From the NCBI RefSeq assembly GCF_000350225.1, contig NW_005178587.1, positions 309,918 through 373,917 on the forward strand: 64,000 nucleotides of DNA, written 5' to 3'. The stretch's first letter is position 1; the number at the start of each line of letters is the position of its first letter. Shown here piece after piece: positions 30,291 to 42,125 of the stretch. Below the pieces are notes generated by a model, which worked only from the letters and a program-made list of their open reading frames with translations, was not told where the DNA came from and searched no databases. This stretch comes from Chondrus crispus (lineage: Eukaryota; Rhodophyta; Florideophyceae; Gigartinales; Gigartinaceae). The translations under genes and the position numbers were made by a program.

Positions 30291-31055
30291 TGTGGTATAT
30301 CGCCAAGTGTCCACTATTGTACATACTGTACTCGAACACCCGATGGTGTATGACAAGGACCGCATTGGTTAATTCCCAATTCGAAAGGTAATTACCTTAT
30401 CACCCGGTAAGTTGGGCAGCGCAATTTGCGTCCGTGTACGTACTGTACTCGAATCATACCGTCTAATGTATGATACCGGCGTACCTCGCTGGCGCCCAAG
30501 TGCAGTACCGTTACTGCCCGACGTGTAGTCGTACCGTTACAGTCTGGCACTGTAAGAACGGGGACTACTGTAGTAGATATAATAAAGTAGGGAAGGGGAA
30601 GGACTCGAGTGGATGATCGATCAACGCAGTGGCATCATCTCGAGGTCCGACCCCTTTGTCCCTTGGTTTTGTGCCTAAGTCTTTCGCTTGACTACGTTTA
30701 CGTCTTCCCTTTTTGTACATCAAGTACACCGAAAAGTACTCCACCGCAGGGGTAACGCACGACGAGCGCTCCGCATAGCGCCCGGATTCGTCCTCCGTGA
30801 CGGCGTCGCCTCCGCACGGCGTCGAGTTACCACGTCGAGGACGTCGATCTGCCTTTCGTGGCATCGTTGTGTCGAACCCACACCGTTCTACCAAAACCTC
30901 TACTAACCAGCTACCGAACTCCCTTCTGTCTTGTTTTGTGGTTCTTACTACACGTGTGCCCGGCACTCGTCGCGTCTCGCACGCCTCGAACTACAGTACG
31001 ACGTGTCGCAGCTCCCGCCACCCGAAGCCGGTCGAGCGCGGCACGTTCTACTACA
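30291..31055 (+). repeat. 5' LTR of the inner chromovirus
   Basis: Starts TGTGGTATATCGCC and ends TTCTACTACA. TGG, the usual start of a primer-binding site, follows one base after its end (31057). Its differences from the 3' LTR are mostly single substitutions. Confidence 0.9.
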
Positions 31056-31137
31056 CTGGTCTCCCGACCTAGAAGTGTGAGCGCACGCTACGTTTGCTGC
31101 GCAATGCAATATCGTTGGCAACCGTCGCCTCGTCGAT

Positions 31138-33174
31138 ATGAGTTCGCCTCATCGTTCCCTTGCTGGTTCCGAAGCCGCGGAACCATCCGCTCCGATCCCA
31201 CCGCCGGTTGAACCGAGCGGAGTCGTTGAACATGCTTCCGACTTTCGCCCAACTCAAGGTCCTCCCGACATGGATTCGTACGAGAAGATGCTTCGAAACC
31301 TCGAGGATATACGTGAAGCGCTCCGTAGCGACGTCTATGATGATGTCTACGAGCATTGCCGAGACAATCTCCGTGACCTAATGTTGGGTCGATACCAATC
31401 TTTCACGCAAGGACTTGAGAGCCTCCGAGCTCACGTCGATACGATCGAATCTCGACTCGTCCTTTGCGAGAGCCTTATCCCCGATAGGTCAACTGACCTG
31501 ACCGCCGAGCAGATGGGCGCGTTCTCGCGCCTAGCTGCTCAAGTGAATCAGCAACGAAGCCGCGCGAATCGGCTGCGAGAGAGAGGATCGGATATATCCT
31601 CAACGTCTGCGAACGCTCGCGACGTGTCTCGACCGAGTCCTGTTTTGTTGCGCCCTTTTGACCCTCTTCCTACAGGTTCCGATCGTCTGGAACCGAATGG
31701 GCTTCGTCGTGAAGCTCACGCTCGTGAAGCACGGGCCACAGGCCCTCCGTTTGTGTCCCACAAGATTCCATACCGACCGGAAACGCCTTCACCGCTACTC
31801 GCTGAGACGCCCTTCGGTCATTTAGGACCTCTTGAGCCTGGGATCGAGCCCACGAAGACCTTACTTCAAGAGTTCAGCCACGTTGTCGACTATCGACTCT
31901 ATCGTCTCGACGATACTTCTATTCTCGTCTCGGAGAACGATGCCCGACGAATTGGTAAATACGTGAAGCGCTGCCAAGGCATACGGCCTACGATGAAGAC
32001 CTTCGATGGCTCCTCCCCGATAACGCTGCTGTCTTTTCTCAAGGACATCAGCATCACCTTTAACGCACAGCGCCTCAACGAGGGCGTAGCTGTACGAGTC
32101 ATCGCTCATTTCTTGGAACGTGACGTGGAACGCCTGTACACTTCTTACACGATGACGGCGTTACAATCCGGTTCGCTACGGAGCGCTGGGTCAATTTCGT
32201 GGCCCGGGTTGGTGAACCTGCTGATCCGCCGTTATCTTACGGACGACGTTCTCAACGATGCCTACGAAAAGGTCGCTACGATTCGTCAACTTCCGCATGA
32301 AAACGAAAACGTGTACGCAGGTCGACTCGAAGATCTCGCGTACTCTTGTACCGCCGTGTTCTCCGAAGCCGCGCTGGTGAACTACTTCATCCGCGGATTG
32401 GCTGTCGAAACGAGGGATGTAGTAACCGAGACCGTTTATCGCCTTCCGATTGTCGAACGAAACGACCTTGCCGCTGTTCGCCGCATCGCGCTCGCGGAGG
32501 TTAATACCTACCGAGCCCGTTCGGGAAAAGCTTTACCCGACATCGGAGCGAACGCGCAACGGACGCCTCGAGTACGCCCACCGAGGGCGCCTTCATCTTC
32601 TGGCTCGACGTTGTATCTCACAGGACACGAAGCCCCAAGCAATCTCGTGGCTGGCAATGCTGGCTTACTCTATGCGCCACCGGGCGCACAGTTTGATCCC
32701 GTATTAATCATGGCCGGACGAGCTGTCTCCGAATCGACAAGTTCCGATACGTTTAACACCGCCAGGTCGGCGGAAGATCCGACAAGCACAACGGAAGTGG
32801 ATATCACGAAGCGCATCGAGCGTTTTATTCCTTCTCACGTTCCCGCTCTGGCGGAGGAGCAGGTGAGGCTGGCACAATCGATCGTGCCGCCCAATTCCTC
32901 GTACCATCGTTGCTGGCTCTGCCGCATCGTGGGGCACACCCTCTACACGTGCCCCTTTCTGACGAAAGAGCAGCAACTCTACTCCGCATACCGTAACTAC
33001 GAGTATCAGCTGGAGACGAGGCCTCATATGCGGAACCTGCTCAGGCAGCTCCCAGACGACCGCTTCCGTCAAGGGGGTAACAGAGGCCGCCAGCGACAAG
33101 TTGGTTTCCGTGAACCAAGCAAAACAGTCCTCCGAAGACCCGATCAAGGCTATCGTTCGTCCGATACGAATTAA
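31138..33174 (+). CDS. Gag of the inner chromovirus
   Basis: The 678-residue product has an Arg/Pro-rich linker, a central capsid-like helical region (for example SFLKDISITFNAQRLNE and ENVYAGRLEDLAYS) and one CCHC zinc knuckle near the C terminus, CWLCRIVGHTLYTC (C-x2-C-x4-H-x4-C). The ATG at 31138 is 83 bp after the 5' LTR. The frame is intact although the downstream pol is not. Confidence 0.75.
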   Translation: MSSPHRSLAGSEAAEPSAPIPPPVEPSGVVEHASDFRPTQGPPDMDSYEKMLRNLEDIREALRSDVYDDVYEHCRDNLRDLMLGRYQSFTQGLESLRAHVDTIESRLVLCESLIPDRSTDLTAEQMGAFSRLAAQVNQQRSRANRLRERGSDISSTSANARDVSRPSPVLLRPFDPLPTGSDRLEPNGLRREAHAREARATGPPFVSHKIPYRPETPSPLLAETPFGHLGPLEPGIEPTKTLLQEFSHVVDYRLYRLDDTSILVSENDARRIGKYVKRCQGIRPTMKTFDGSSPITLLSFLKDISITFNAQRLNEGVAVRVIAHFLERDVERLYTSYTMTALQSGSLRSAGSISWPGLVNLLIRRYLTDDVLNDAYEKVATIRQLPHENENVYAGRLEDLAYSCTAVFSEAALVNYFIRGLAVETRDVVTETVYRLPIVERNDLAAVRRIALAEVNTYRARSGKALPDIGANAQRTPRVRPPRAPSSSGSTLYLTGHEAPSNLVAGNAGLLYAPPGAQFDPVLIMAGRAVSESTSSDTFNTARSAEDPTSTTEVDITKRIERFIPSHVPALAEEQVRLAQSIVPPNSSYHRCWLCRIVGHTLYTCPFLTKEQQLYSAYRNYEYQLETRPHMRNLLRQLPDDRFRQGGNRGRQRQVGFREPSKTVLRRPDQGYRSSDTN

Positions 33175-33203
33175 CCCGTCGTGGTGGGCAAACAAATCGT
33201 GAA

Positions 33204-36200
33204 GTGCGTCGTCCTACACAGAACGACGTGCAAGGAGCAATGATGTACCTGCGCGATCTCGTCACCTCTGACTTCGCGACACGCGCGAATGAAGAACCGG
33301 TAATGCTCGTGCCAGCCGACGTGGCGCGTTTGGACGGAGAGCGGCTCGACACCGCACGAGCGGAACAAGAGAATCCCCCGAATAGGAATACCTCAAGTCG
33401 CCCAGATACCTCCGATGAGAGTAGTTCTTCGGGAAAAGAGGAAAGGTGGTCTCGTTTGCAACGTTGCAAGATTCACCTGTTTCCATATCTCCAAACGTGC
33501 ACCAAGACGACGGGCAGCGCGAAAAGCCCGACGAGCAGGGAGGCAAAACCGTTCAGAGTTCCCGCGATATCAACCCTGATAACTCTGCGCCGCTAGCCGC
33601 CGTGCAACCCGACGGGGGGTACCTCGTGACCAATGGAACTCTACGACCTGGCGAACCAGGTCCTTCCAAAGATTGCGCCGGGGCGCAAACGGATTCTGTC
33701 ATGGACAAACAATCTCGACCGAGATCGAGACCGGCAAGGCCCCGAGAGAAAAGAAAAACGAGACGAAAACGGCCTCTTCCAGGTGATTACCTCGCGAAGG
33801 GGGATCCCCGAGTCGTAGACGGGGTGGTGTGCTTGCTTTCCTCGAAGCTGTATACCGTCTACGGTTCGATTGGTGCCGCCACCAACGCCTTAAAGCCGTA
33901 TCGAATTGCGATTGATACCTGTTCAGGATACAATCTCGTGCGTAGGGACTGTCTCCCTCTGAACCGGCGAACGTATCAAATACCGAACGCCTCGTTGCCA
34001 AGATTGGCAGGAGCAGATTCAAGCCCGCTGAAGCTTACCGCAGTCATCCGTCTCGCTGTACGACTCGGTAACGTCACGTATCGACTACCCTTCGTGGTAG
34101 CCGATTCCCTCGCTGTAGAAGTCCTCCTAGGGACGTCTTTCATCGAGGCGCACGTCAAACGAATTCACATCGACAAGCAATGCCTTGAATTACTTCGTGG
34201 ACGAGGCGTCACCATTATAGACGCAAAAGGCGTCGCTTCTATTCACGGCAACACGACTACCAAGCCATCGCGACGTACACGGAACGACAACGGTCGTGAA
34301 ACTGACGCCCAACGCATCCGTCTGGCCAAATGGATTTCGATCCCGGCTATGTCACAACTCGGAGTGAGGGTCACTAAGAAGGGTTTAAGACTTGTATTTC
34401 TTGACCGTAAGCCTTCCTTGCAACACCGTCATGGTGTACGACTAACGAACGGGGTGGCGGATGTACTTCCCAACCGTCCGTTTGAAGTCATCGTTGCGAA
34501 CTTCTCCCGAAAGCCACGGAGGCTTCCTAAGAATACCATCATTGGGTATGCGAAGCGCAACCCAGTCGCTATCCTTACGTCAGAGCGACCAGTCGCTGAG
34601 GAAATGGGCCGAGTTCTCAATATCTCGGCAATCCCAGAGACAACCTCAACCAATGAGGAGTCGACCTACGAAAGGGTATCGGACCCTGCGGCAGAACATA
34701 GATGTTCTACGAAGGAGAAGGTTACAGAAGACTGGGAATCTCACGTTAGTCTCAGCCACATTACGGACGAACCCTTACGAGCCGAAATTATGGCTGTGCT
34801 ACGGAAGCACTCGTCGATGTGGGATGGCAATCTTGGTACCATCTCAGCGACAGAACATCGCATTGAGCTCGAGAAGGATACGAAACCCCTACGTTCAATG
34901 CCGTATCGCCAAGGACCTGCGATGCGTACGAAGGTCGCAGAAGAAATTGAGAAGATGCTCAATGCTGGGGTTATCGAACCCGCGACCTCTGAGTGGGCTT
35001 CTCCCATAGTGCTCGTCCCGAAGAAGGACGGGTCACTTCGTTTCTGCGTCGACTACAGACGCCTGAACACGAAAACTTTAGAGGACGCTTATCCCCTACC
35101 GCGCATGGACGATTGTATCGACTCCCTTGGAGACGCTAAGATCTTTTCCACATTGGACTGCAACTCGGAATATTGGCAAATCCCGGTTGCTCCAGAAGAC
35201 CGTGACAAGATTACGTTTACGAGCTATCTCGGTACGTTCCGATATTTACGGATGCCTTTCGGCCTACGGAACGTCCCGGCGACGTTTCAGAGAGCGCTAG
35301 ACATCATACTGTCTGGCGTACGTTGGCTAATTTGCCTCGTTTACCTTGACGATGTAATCGTGTTCTCTCGTACCATGGAACAGCACGTACAGCACCTCGA
35401 TACCGTCCTTTCGCTGCTACGATCAGCGGGAATCTCGCTGAAGCTAAAGAAGTGTGCCTTCTTCCAACGTAAGGTACGATACCTTGGGCACGTTATAACT
35501 CCTGGTAAGCTACAAGTCGCCGAGGATGCGGCGTCTGCATTCGCGTCTGCCGAGTTCTTTCGAACCCTCACTCAGGTCCGTTCCTTCTTGGGAGCCTGCA
35601 ACGTGTATCGACGTTTCGTTCAGGGATTTTCGAAAGTTGCAAAACCTTTGACGGAAATGACGCGTAAGAACGCAGACGTGGATTGGGATAGCCCAACAGA
35701 TGCCCATGTGAAGGCATTCGAAGAGCTGAAAAATAGAATAGTCTCGCCTCCCGTGATGGGCTTTGCCACGGTTGGGTAAGCCATACGTCATCGATACTGA
35801 TGCCTCCGCTTACCAGCTCGGCTGTACGCTTCTACAACAACAGGACGATCCTGGTAGTTGGCATCCAGTCGGCTACTGGTCTTATGCCCTTAACGAAAGC
35901 GAACGAAACTATTCCGTTACCGAGCGCGAATGTTACGCTGTTGTGTGGGCAATCACATCGTTGCGGCCGTATATCGAAGGTACGCACTTTACGGTTCGAA
36001 CCGATCATGACGCCCTACGATGGCTCATGACGTTAACGGAGTCCTCTGGGAGACTAACAAGATGGAGACTTTGCCTAGCTGAATTCGACTTCACGATCTA
36101 ATATCGCCCGGGACGAGTGCACCAAGTTCCGGACGCGCTCTCGCGATTGGTTGCCCCAAATAGGGGAAACCAACCCGTGATTGACGACGAAGTACCGACC

Positions 36201-37670
36201 TTCGACAGTGACGTCTCCCTTTTGACGACGGTTCAGGATGTTTCGAATGAATTAACGGAGCATCGATGCACTTCGAAGTGTGATCACGAAACGGAAACGG
36301 TTTTCGTTACGACGCGCACTGGAGCACTCTCTACGAACGGAGCTCCCCGTGACGCTACGGAACCAGTCGTTTGGCCGCACGAGGACGACGAGTCCGACGA
36401 GATGGACAACGTAGAACTCGATGACTTCGGCCTTCCTGACGACCAGGAGGCGCTGTCCAACAACCGCCCAAACGATGCACTGCCCGCTCCTCTCTCCTTC
36501 GACGAGCTGGCTGAAGAACAACGAGCTGATAACTTTTGTCAGACGGTTCTGTCTCGACAGGACAGAAAACGCGACTCGCACTTTTTAGAGGATACGGACG
36601 GGCTGCTCAAGCGCAAGCACCCGTACGAACGTGATGTCGTGCAAATCGTTGTACCTAAAACGTTAAGAGCTCGGATCTTATCGCTAACGCACGACCCCGT
36701 TGTCGCAGGACATCCAGGACAGAACAGGATGTACTACATCCTAAGACGAACGTACTACTGGCCACACATGGCTGTAGACGTCGCGGCGACAGTACGGAAC
36801 TGTCGACATTGCGCGAAGAACAGCGTTCGGCTACGTAAGAGGCTCAACCGCCTCAAGCTGTTTCCGGCAACGGCACCGCTACAGTCCATCGGTATTGATA
36901 TACTTGGACCTCTACCGAAATCCAAGAAGGGACGCAAATACCTTCTTGTGATTACGGATCTTTTCACGAAACTTACGTAGGTCGTTGCGTTACGAAGCGT
37001 CACCGCCTATGTCGTGGCCGTTGCCTTTGTCGAGGCCTGGGTATTCAAATACGGAGTGCCAAAAACACTACTGTCGGACAACGGTCCGCAATTCTCTGCC
37101 CGATTCTTCCGGTCCGTTTGTGAAGTTCTTGGGGTAACAAACCTCTTTACCTTAGCTTACCATCCACAAACGAACGGACAGACCGAGCGGTACAACCGTA
37201 CTATCGTGGCTATGCTACGAAATTACGTAAACGAGCGCCAGAACGACTGGGATGTTTACGCCGGAGCGTTAACGTACGCTTACAAATGTCACCTGCACAG
37301 ATCTACAAGGACAACCCCTTTCGATTTAGTGTTAACGCGACCTCCGCCAGAGTTCTCTTTGCATCACTCTGTGCGACGACGTTCTACGCCGGACGCGACC
37401 GCTCGCGACGATTTCAGAAAACGTTTGGACGTGTCTATCCAAAAGGCATACAAAAGCCTGCAACGAACGCAAGCGCGTTATAAACGAGACTTTGACAAGC
37501 GAGTACGCTGCGTCAAGTCAAGGATAAGAGCTGGAGATTTTATCTTCCTAGACTCTACGGACGGGGCGACAAAACCCGGCAGCTGCAATCCCCTGCCGAA
37601 GGGCCTTACAAGGTCCTGCGACAGGACAAACGGACTCTGACAGTCGATCGTGTAGTGCAATAATGGGCCC
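33204..37670 (+). pseudogene. Pol of the inner chromovirus (PR-RT-RNase H-IN), broken
   Basis: Read in pieces. The protease site reads IDTCSG (canonical DTG/DSG, so the Gly is replaced by Cys). RT carries RFCVDYRRLN, FSTLDCNSEYWQ and the active site VYLDDVIVF near 35340. RNase H carries VIDTDAS. The integrase has an HHCC finger (HDPVVAGH ... CRHC), then DILGPLP, LSDNGPQF and TERYNRT, and a GPY/F-like EGPYKVL. Breaks are frame changes near 33440, near 35771 (extra T in a TTT) and near 37575, and in-frame stops at 36099 (TAA) and 36978 (TAG). Both stops could arise by single C-to-T changes. After VDRV the coding sequence is cut by the insertion at 37651. Confidence 0.8.
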
Positions 37671-38704
37671 TACAGGGGGGGTGAAAAGAAAGGAAAATAT
37701 TTGGATTTGGATATGAAAAGTAGTCCGGGTTTGGGGGGACACACGGGTGAATAATTGCACAGTTTTAAGTTTTAATTATTCTATTTAGTTAATTAGTTGG
37801 CATTAATTTTGCTGACACTGGATTAGATCTAGGATCTAGCGCCGCGAGCTACTGTAGTGGCTCCGGCGGGGCGATATATACCTTAGCCCTCTGACCACCA
37901 AGTCAGTAAAGGTAACCCGAGTTGCCGGAGTTGAATGTCGCCTTGGTCGAAGTCCGTCTCTACCAAGACGCTCCCTTTTACCTAAGCCTACGGCATTCTC
38001 TATTGCTCGGGGGTTCCCTTTTTTCTTTCCTTTATTTCCCTATTCTTTTCTATCTCTAATTCTACCTATTTTTCCCTTATCTTGTGTTGGTGCCATCGGC
38101 CTCGGTTGCGACCGAACCGGTGTAGGTGTTTCGAGCCATCGGGCGACACAATTGACGTAGCGCTGCTACTGTGACCCATTCTCGACGGAGACTGTTGCAA
38201 CGACGTCTCCCTCGAAGGGCTTCGTCGTGTTACGAGCCAGTGTTGGTACCATCTGTGTCGGTTGCGACCGAACCGGTGTAGGTGTTTCGAGCCATCGGGC
38301 GGCACGGTTGAAGTAACGCTGCTACTTTCATTTCATCCCGTCGGGCTGCGTTGCGACGCCCTCGTCGAAGGCCTTGTCGCGTCACAAGGTGTCGAAGAAG
38401 CTCAACGAGCATTGGCCTTACAACCCAGTGGAACCGGGGTACCTACGTACGCGCCCCACCCCACACTCGTCGAGCAGATCTCTTCGCAAGTCCCTACCAC
38501 ACCGATCCCGGGCCGGGCTATTTCTCTGTGCCCCCCCCTAGCAGGTATCTGAGCTACTACGAGTCGCAAGCTCGTTTAAACGGAGAAGGGAGAGTCGGAC
38601 ACTCCGTAGCGCTGTGCCATCGGCAGTTCTTCTTTTTGCTGCTGTTGTTGTTTTTGCTGGACCATCGGACCGCCGTCTCTGCCCGACAGGCGCATTGCAC
38701 TACA
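37651..38704. mobile_element. Probable solo LTR inserted in the chromovirus pol gene
   Basis: A 1054-bp insertion begins TGTAGTGCAAT and ends with its exact reverse complement ATTGCACTACA, so it has TG...CA ends. It is flanked by GATCG (37646-37650) and GATCA (38705-38709), a 4/5 match to a 5-bp target duplication. The reading TVD before it joins QNGVTERVSAERC after it in frame once the insertion and one duplicate are ignored. A TATA-like GATATATA lies at 37873-37880. A 156-bp tandem duplication fills 38085-38396. No gene is seen. Confidence 0.7.
38085..38396. repeat. Tandem duplication, period 156 bp, inside the solo LTR
   Basis: TGTTGGTRCCATCKGYSTCGGTTGCGACC-type sequence starts at 38085 and again at 38241. 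Both copies continue through GAACCGGTGTAGGTGTTTCGAGCCATCGGGCG with a few differences. Confidence 0.8.
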
Positions 38705-39076
38705 GATCAGAACGGTGTAACTGAACGTGTATCCGCGGAGAGATGCGTCTTTTCGCCGCCCCCGATAGGCACTCGTACAAACGCTGCCGAATCAGCGACA
38801 GAGCCTACGGCGGAAAATTCGAATGCCGAGGCACATCCTCCAGGATCAAACGAAGTGCCTCACGCATCTGCCGCCGACTTTGCTCAGAAGGTTCACGAAG
38901 GACCTACGTATACGGTGGATCGCCTCCTGGACCACCGTACTCGAGACGGAAATGTGGAATTTCTCGTCAAATGGAATGGATACGCAGAACCCACATGGAC
39001 TAAACGTACCCATGTCCTCGAAGAACTCGTCAGTGGTTATCGACAACGCCTCCATCGCAATACGCGAACCCCTTAA
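38705..39076 (+). pseudogene. Chromodomain end of the inner chromovirus Pol
   Basis: Continuing the pol frame after the insertion, a linker leads to a chromodomain: TYTVDRLLDHRTRDG, VEFLVKWNGYAEPTWTK, then HVLEELV. Aromatic-cage positions (Tyr in YTVD, Trp in KWNGY) are present. In chromoviruses this domain reads histone marks, commonly H3K9 methylation, and directs integration to heterochromatin. It is cut from the integrase by the 1054-bp insertion. The stop follows at 39074. Confidence 0.8.
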
Positions 39077-39117
39077 AGCCGAAAGACGCGGTCACGAATG
39101 GCGTGACTTGGAACTCA

Positions 39118-39133
39118 CGCTTGAGGAGGGGGC
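39118..39133 (+). promoter_or_regulatory. Internal polypurine tract
   Basis: CTTGAGGAGGGGGCCC closely copies the tract just before the 3' LTR (CAAGGCGAGGAGGGGGCCA at 42107-42125). Its place is 42 bases after the pol stop, at the start of the antisense region. Confidence 0.45.
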
Positions 39134-39514
39134 CCAGAACTGCACGCTGCAGTAGCAACGTTCGAGAGTTTCAAGCTCTTCGAGGTGGCCCGGTCCACGC
39201 GCGATGAACAATTAATTCAGGGTTGGTCGAAGAACAACACGATGTCGAAAGAACAATTTTTTTTATTGTGTGACTAACCAGAATGCTGTTAGTTAAGCCA
39301 ACACGCGCTTTAGCAATGCATCATATTCTGCGACACGAGACCCGAAGGGCCATGCACGAGTGCCGCCGGGCACAATGAAACAAGTTCCAACGACAAATTA
39401 ACGACGGGCATAGTGACCTGCAGTTCGGTCTCGGCAATACGCATCCTCGTCTCCCGATGAAACACGAGGGGGACCGCCCTCAATATCTCGCGTCGGTGCG
39501 CGATACGCCGTCTC

Positions 39515-41224
39515 TTATCCATCACGCGGAGCCGAAGAATAAGGATCCGGAATACTCGGAACGGGCGCACGCGCATTCGTGGCGCTCGAACCAACTAACG
39601 AGTCATGTCCATGACGAGCATTTCCATACCCTTGGGAGCGCCAGAGGATGTCATGTGACTGACGATAACGATCGCGCTCTGCGCGAACTTTGCGAAGAGA
39701 AGTACGCAAGTCTTCTACTGTACTCGCAGCTCGATCTGCACGCTCCGTAGCCACCTTGGCCTCGGAAAGGGCACCACGAAGGTCCCACTTCATTTCACGA
39801 AGCTCTGCTGTACGAACGAGGTACCAGCGAGCTAATGTCTCGATCATCGAGCCGACATTCCAAGACTCGTAGGCCCTTTGGCCTAACGCTTCGACCGCTT
39901 TCGGCAATCGAACCAGGTCGTCCCTGGTAATATCAGACTCGACGATGGCCCTTGCGTCAACGAATGGAGGATCCAGAGATGCCCCAGACGGTGCTGGGAG
40001 AGAAGCACCTTCTCCGGCAACGTGACTGTAGTCCCTCTTGTGACCCAGTCCCAAAAGCCCTCGACGTCCTGAGCTTGGGTTGTTTCTGTACTCTCGACGG
40101 AAGGAGTCCGACGCAGCGTGATAGTACACGTACGACGATTCGACAACGGTCGAAAAATCCTCCCATACGACGAAAAGTGCTTCTGGTGCACTACGGACGC
40201 GTTCCATAAGTCCCAGAGCTTCTGAGAACGACCACATTCGTGGAGTGCCACGACCAACGAGCGAGGCTGCCAGACGAGGCGCGCCCGCCACGACCGAACG
40301 GAGTGCATTAAGTACGCCGTCTGAGACGAGAAAGGCTCGACGCTCACCGAGAGCTTGCTGCATGATCGCACATGCAACGTTAACGGACCACTCGAAGGTC
40401 ACGACTCGCTCGAGGCGAGAAAGATACGAGTGCCGGCGGTCGTTCGCCGCATAGCCGAAGTACCTTAAAACGACGGGACAGAGTACGGGCACCCCTGCCG
40501 GTGGCATAGACTGCCAAACGACCGGAGGGAGCTCCGCGAAATCTATCTTGGTCAGACCAATCGCCAACTCCGACGACGGAGTCACTCGAGACTCATGCGA
40601 TCCGCTCCGGCGATGAACGAGCCAGTCGGATGGCCACAACACGCGGCCAGTGAGGCGCATTAAGCCCGCGGTGGCTTTCGTTACCACCGGACGAAGACCT
40701 TCTGAGCCCGGAACTGGGTACGTATACAGAGGCTTGACCAAAGGAAGCGGCATCTCTGTATCCGACGGGTCGACAGTCCCGAAAAGGAACCGAGCGGCTC
40801 GGTCAACGTACTCCACTTCGGAGTAAGAAAATACAAACGCGCGGTCACACGGAATTTCCAAAGGCACCTGAAACGCGGGTCCCTGCCGAAAATATTCTTC
40901 TCAGGCCGTAACGATGGACGACGATGTCCCACCTCCCGCCATTTTCTGGAACCGACGGAGGTCAGGACGGGGACTGTCCACGGAAAGGACATCTTCGAGT
41001 GTCACGTCTACACGAGGGAGCTCCTCCCATTCGTACGTCAATCCTGCTCTCGGTAGCGATTGAGCGGAAGTATCGGCACGGCCGAGCAGCGACGTTGCCG
41101 AACCGATCCGCAAGACGCCCTCGCTCGGGGGGGATCCCGTGTACGGATATCCCGGGACGCGACAGCTTCCGAATGCTGAATAACTTGGCGTTGCACAGTA
41201 CCACTCGTAACGGCGCAACGTCAT
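39515..41224 (-). CDS. Antisense ORF of the inner chromovirus, unknown function
   Basis: A minus-strand frame of about 569 codons lies between pol and the 3' LTR, convergent with pol. It is interrupted once, by a TGA at 40901-40903. Its 107-codon first part starts at the ATG at 41222-41224, which overlaps the stop of the preceding ORF (ATGA). The 450-residue main part has a charged helical stretch near its C terminus (TAELREMKWDLRGALSEAKVATERADR region) that may form a coiled coil. No domain is recognised. Antisense genes downstream of pol are known in some plant Ty3/gypsy elements. This could be such a gene. Confidence 0.5.
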
Positions 41225-41634
41225 GAGGCCACCGGGCTAGTGACGTTCACGTTTCCAGACTCCTCCAGAGCAGACCGGCGCGTCGGCTTCAGGCTCGCAA
41301 CGCCGAACGGCACGTTCGATGCGCGATCACAGACCCCCGATGGGCCTGACGCTGATGAAGAGCCCACGGCGGGAGGACCTTGCTTGTCCACGATGTTCCC
41401 CGACGAACAAACGACAGGGTCGCCTCCTGAAAAATCTTGGCACATACAAACAGGCCCTGATGGCACTGTAACGACGGGGAGTCCCGACGAGACGGAAGGA
41501 ACCTCGGTGGTGACGACGGCAAGCGGTCCTACCGACGCGAGCCCAAGCGTAGGCGGGGCACTGGAAACAGGAACAGACGGCCTGTTCGCGAGCGATGGCG
41601 CAAGCTTTTGCACAACGTTGTCGTTCGGAGACAA
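41221..41634 (-). CDS. Upstream antisense ORF of the inner chromovirus
   Basis: A 137-codon frame rich in Ser, Pro, Val and Gly, with no recognised domain. Its TGA overlaps the ATG of the next antisense ORF in an ATGA arrangement, so the two may have been one gene joined by a frameshift, or may be translated in a coupled way. Low-complexity composition makes the call weak. Confidence 0.3.
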   Translation of the reverse strand: MSPNDNVVQKLAPSLANRPSVPVSSAPPTLGLASVGPLAVVTTEVPSVSSGLPVVTVPSGPVCMCQDFSGGDPVVCSSGNIVDKQGPPAVGSSSASGPSGVCDRASNVPFGVASLKPTRRSALEESGNVNVTSPVAS

Positions 41635-42106
41635 CGCAAGGGAGGCGGATTCGCGCGGGATACGTCTGCGTCACAAAAACGACGCCGAAAAACACGATCT
41701 GTTAAGTCAGAACGACTGCGCGGAGCAACTGGTGCCACCCGCGGTACGGTAAACGAAAGGAAGCTCGCACGGCTTACCTTATGCAGAAGAACAACGGAGC
41801 GTGATCGAATCGCACTGAGAAATAGAGAACGAGTCGTGGGACGACAAACTGAAACGAGACGGACCGATCGTCTACCCCTTCGCTGCGCGCGGTCGCCCCA
41901 GATGCTGCGCTGTCAACATATTCGAACTCCGACGGCGAGATGCACGCTTGGCAAAATCCGTGGCCAAACGAGGACACACGTGTCCGCAGCTGATTTGTCC
42001 TGCTTAATTTTTGCGCAAATTTTGAAGTGGGACACATGAGTCCTTCGCGCACGCGCCGTGCGTAGTTTTTCGGAAAATATTTTTTGCAAAATTTGAGCGG
42101 GACGCT

Positions 42107-42125
42107 CAAGGCGAGGAGGGGGCCA
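42107..42125 (+). promoter_or_regulatory. 3' polypurine tract of the inner chromovirus
   Basis: CAAGGCGAGGAGGGGGCCA directly precedes the 3' LTR at 42126, as expected for the primer of plus-strand DNA synthesis. Confidence 0.6.
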
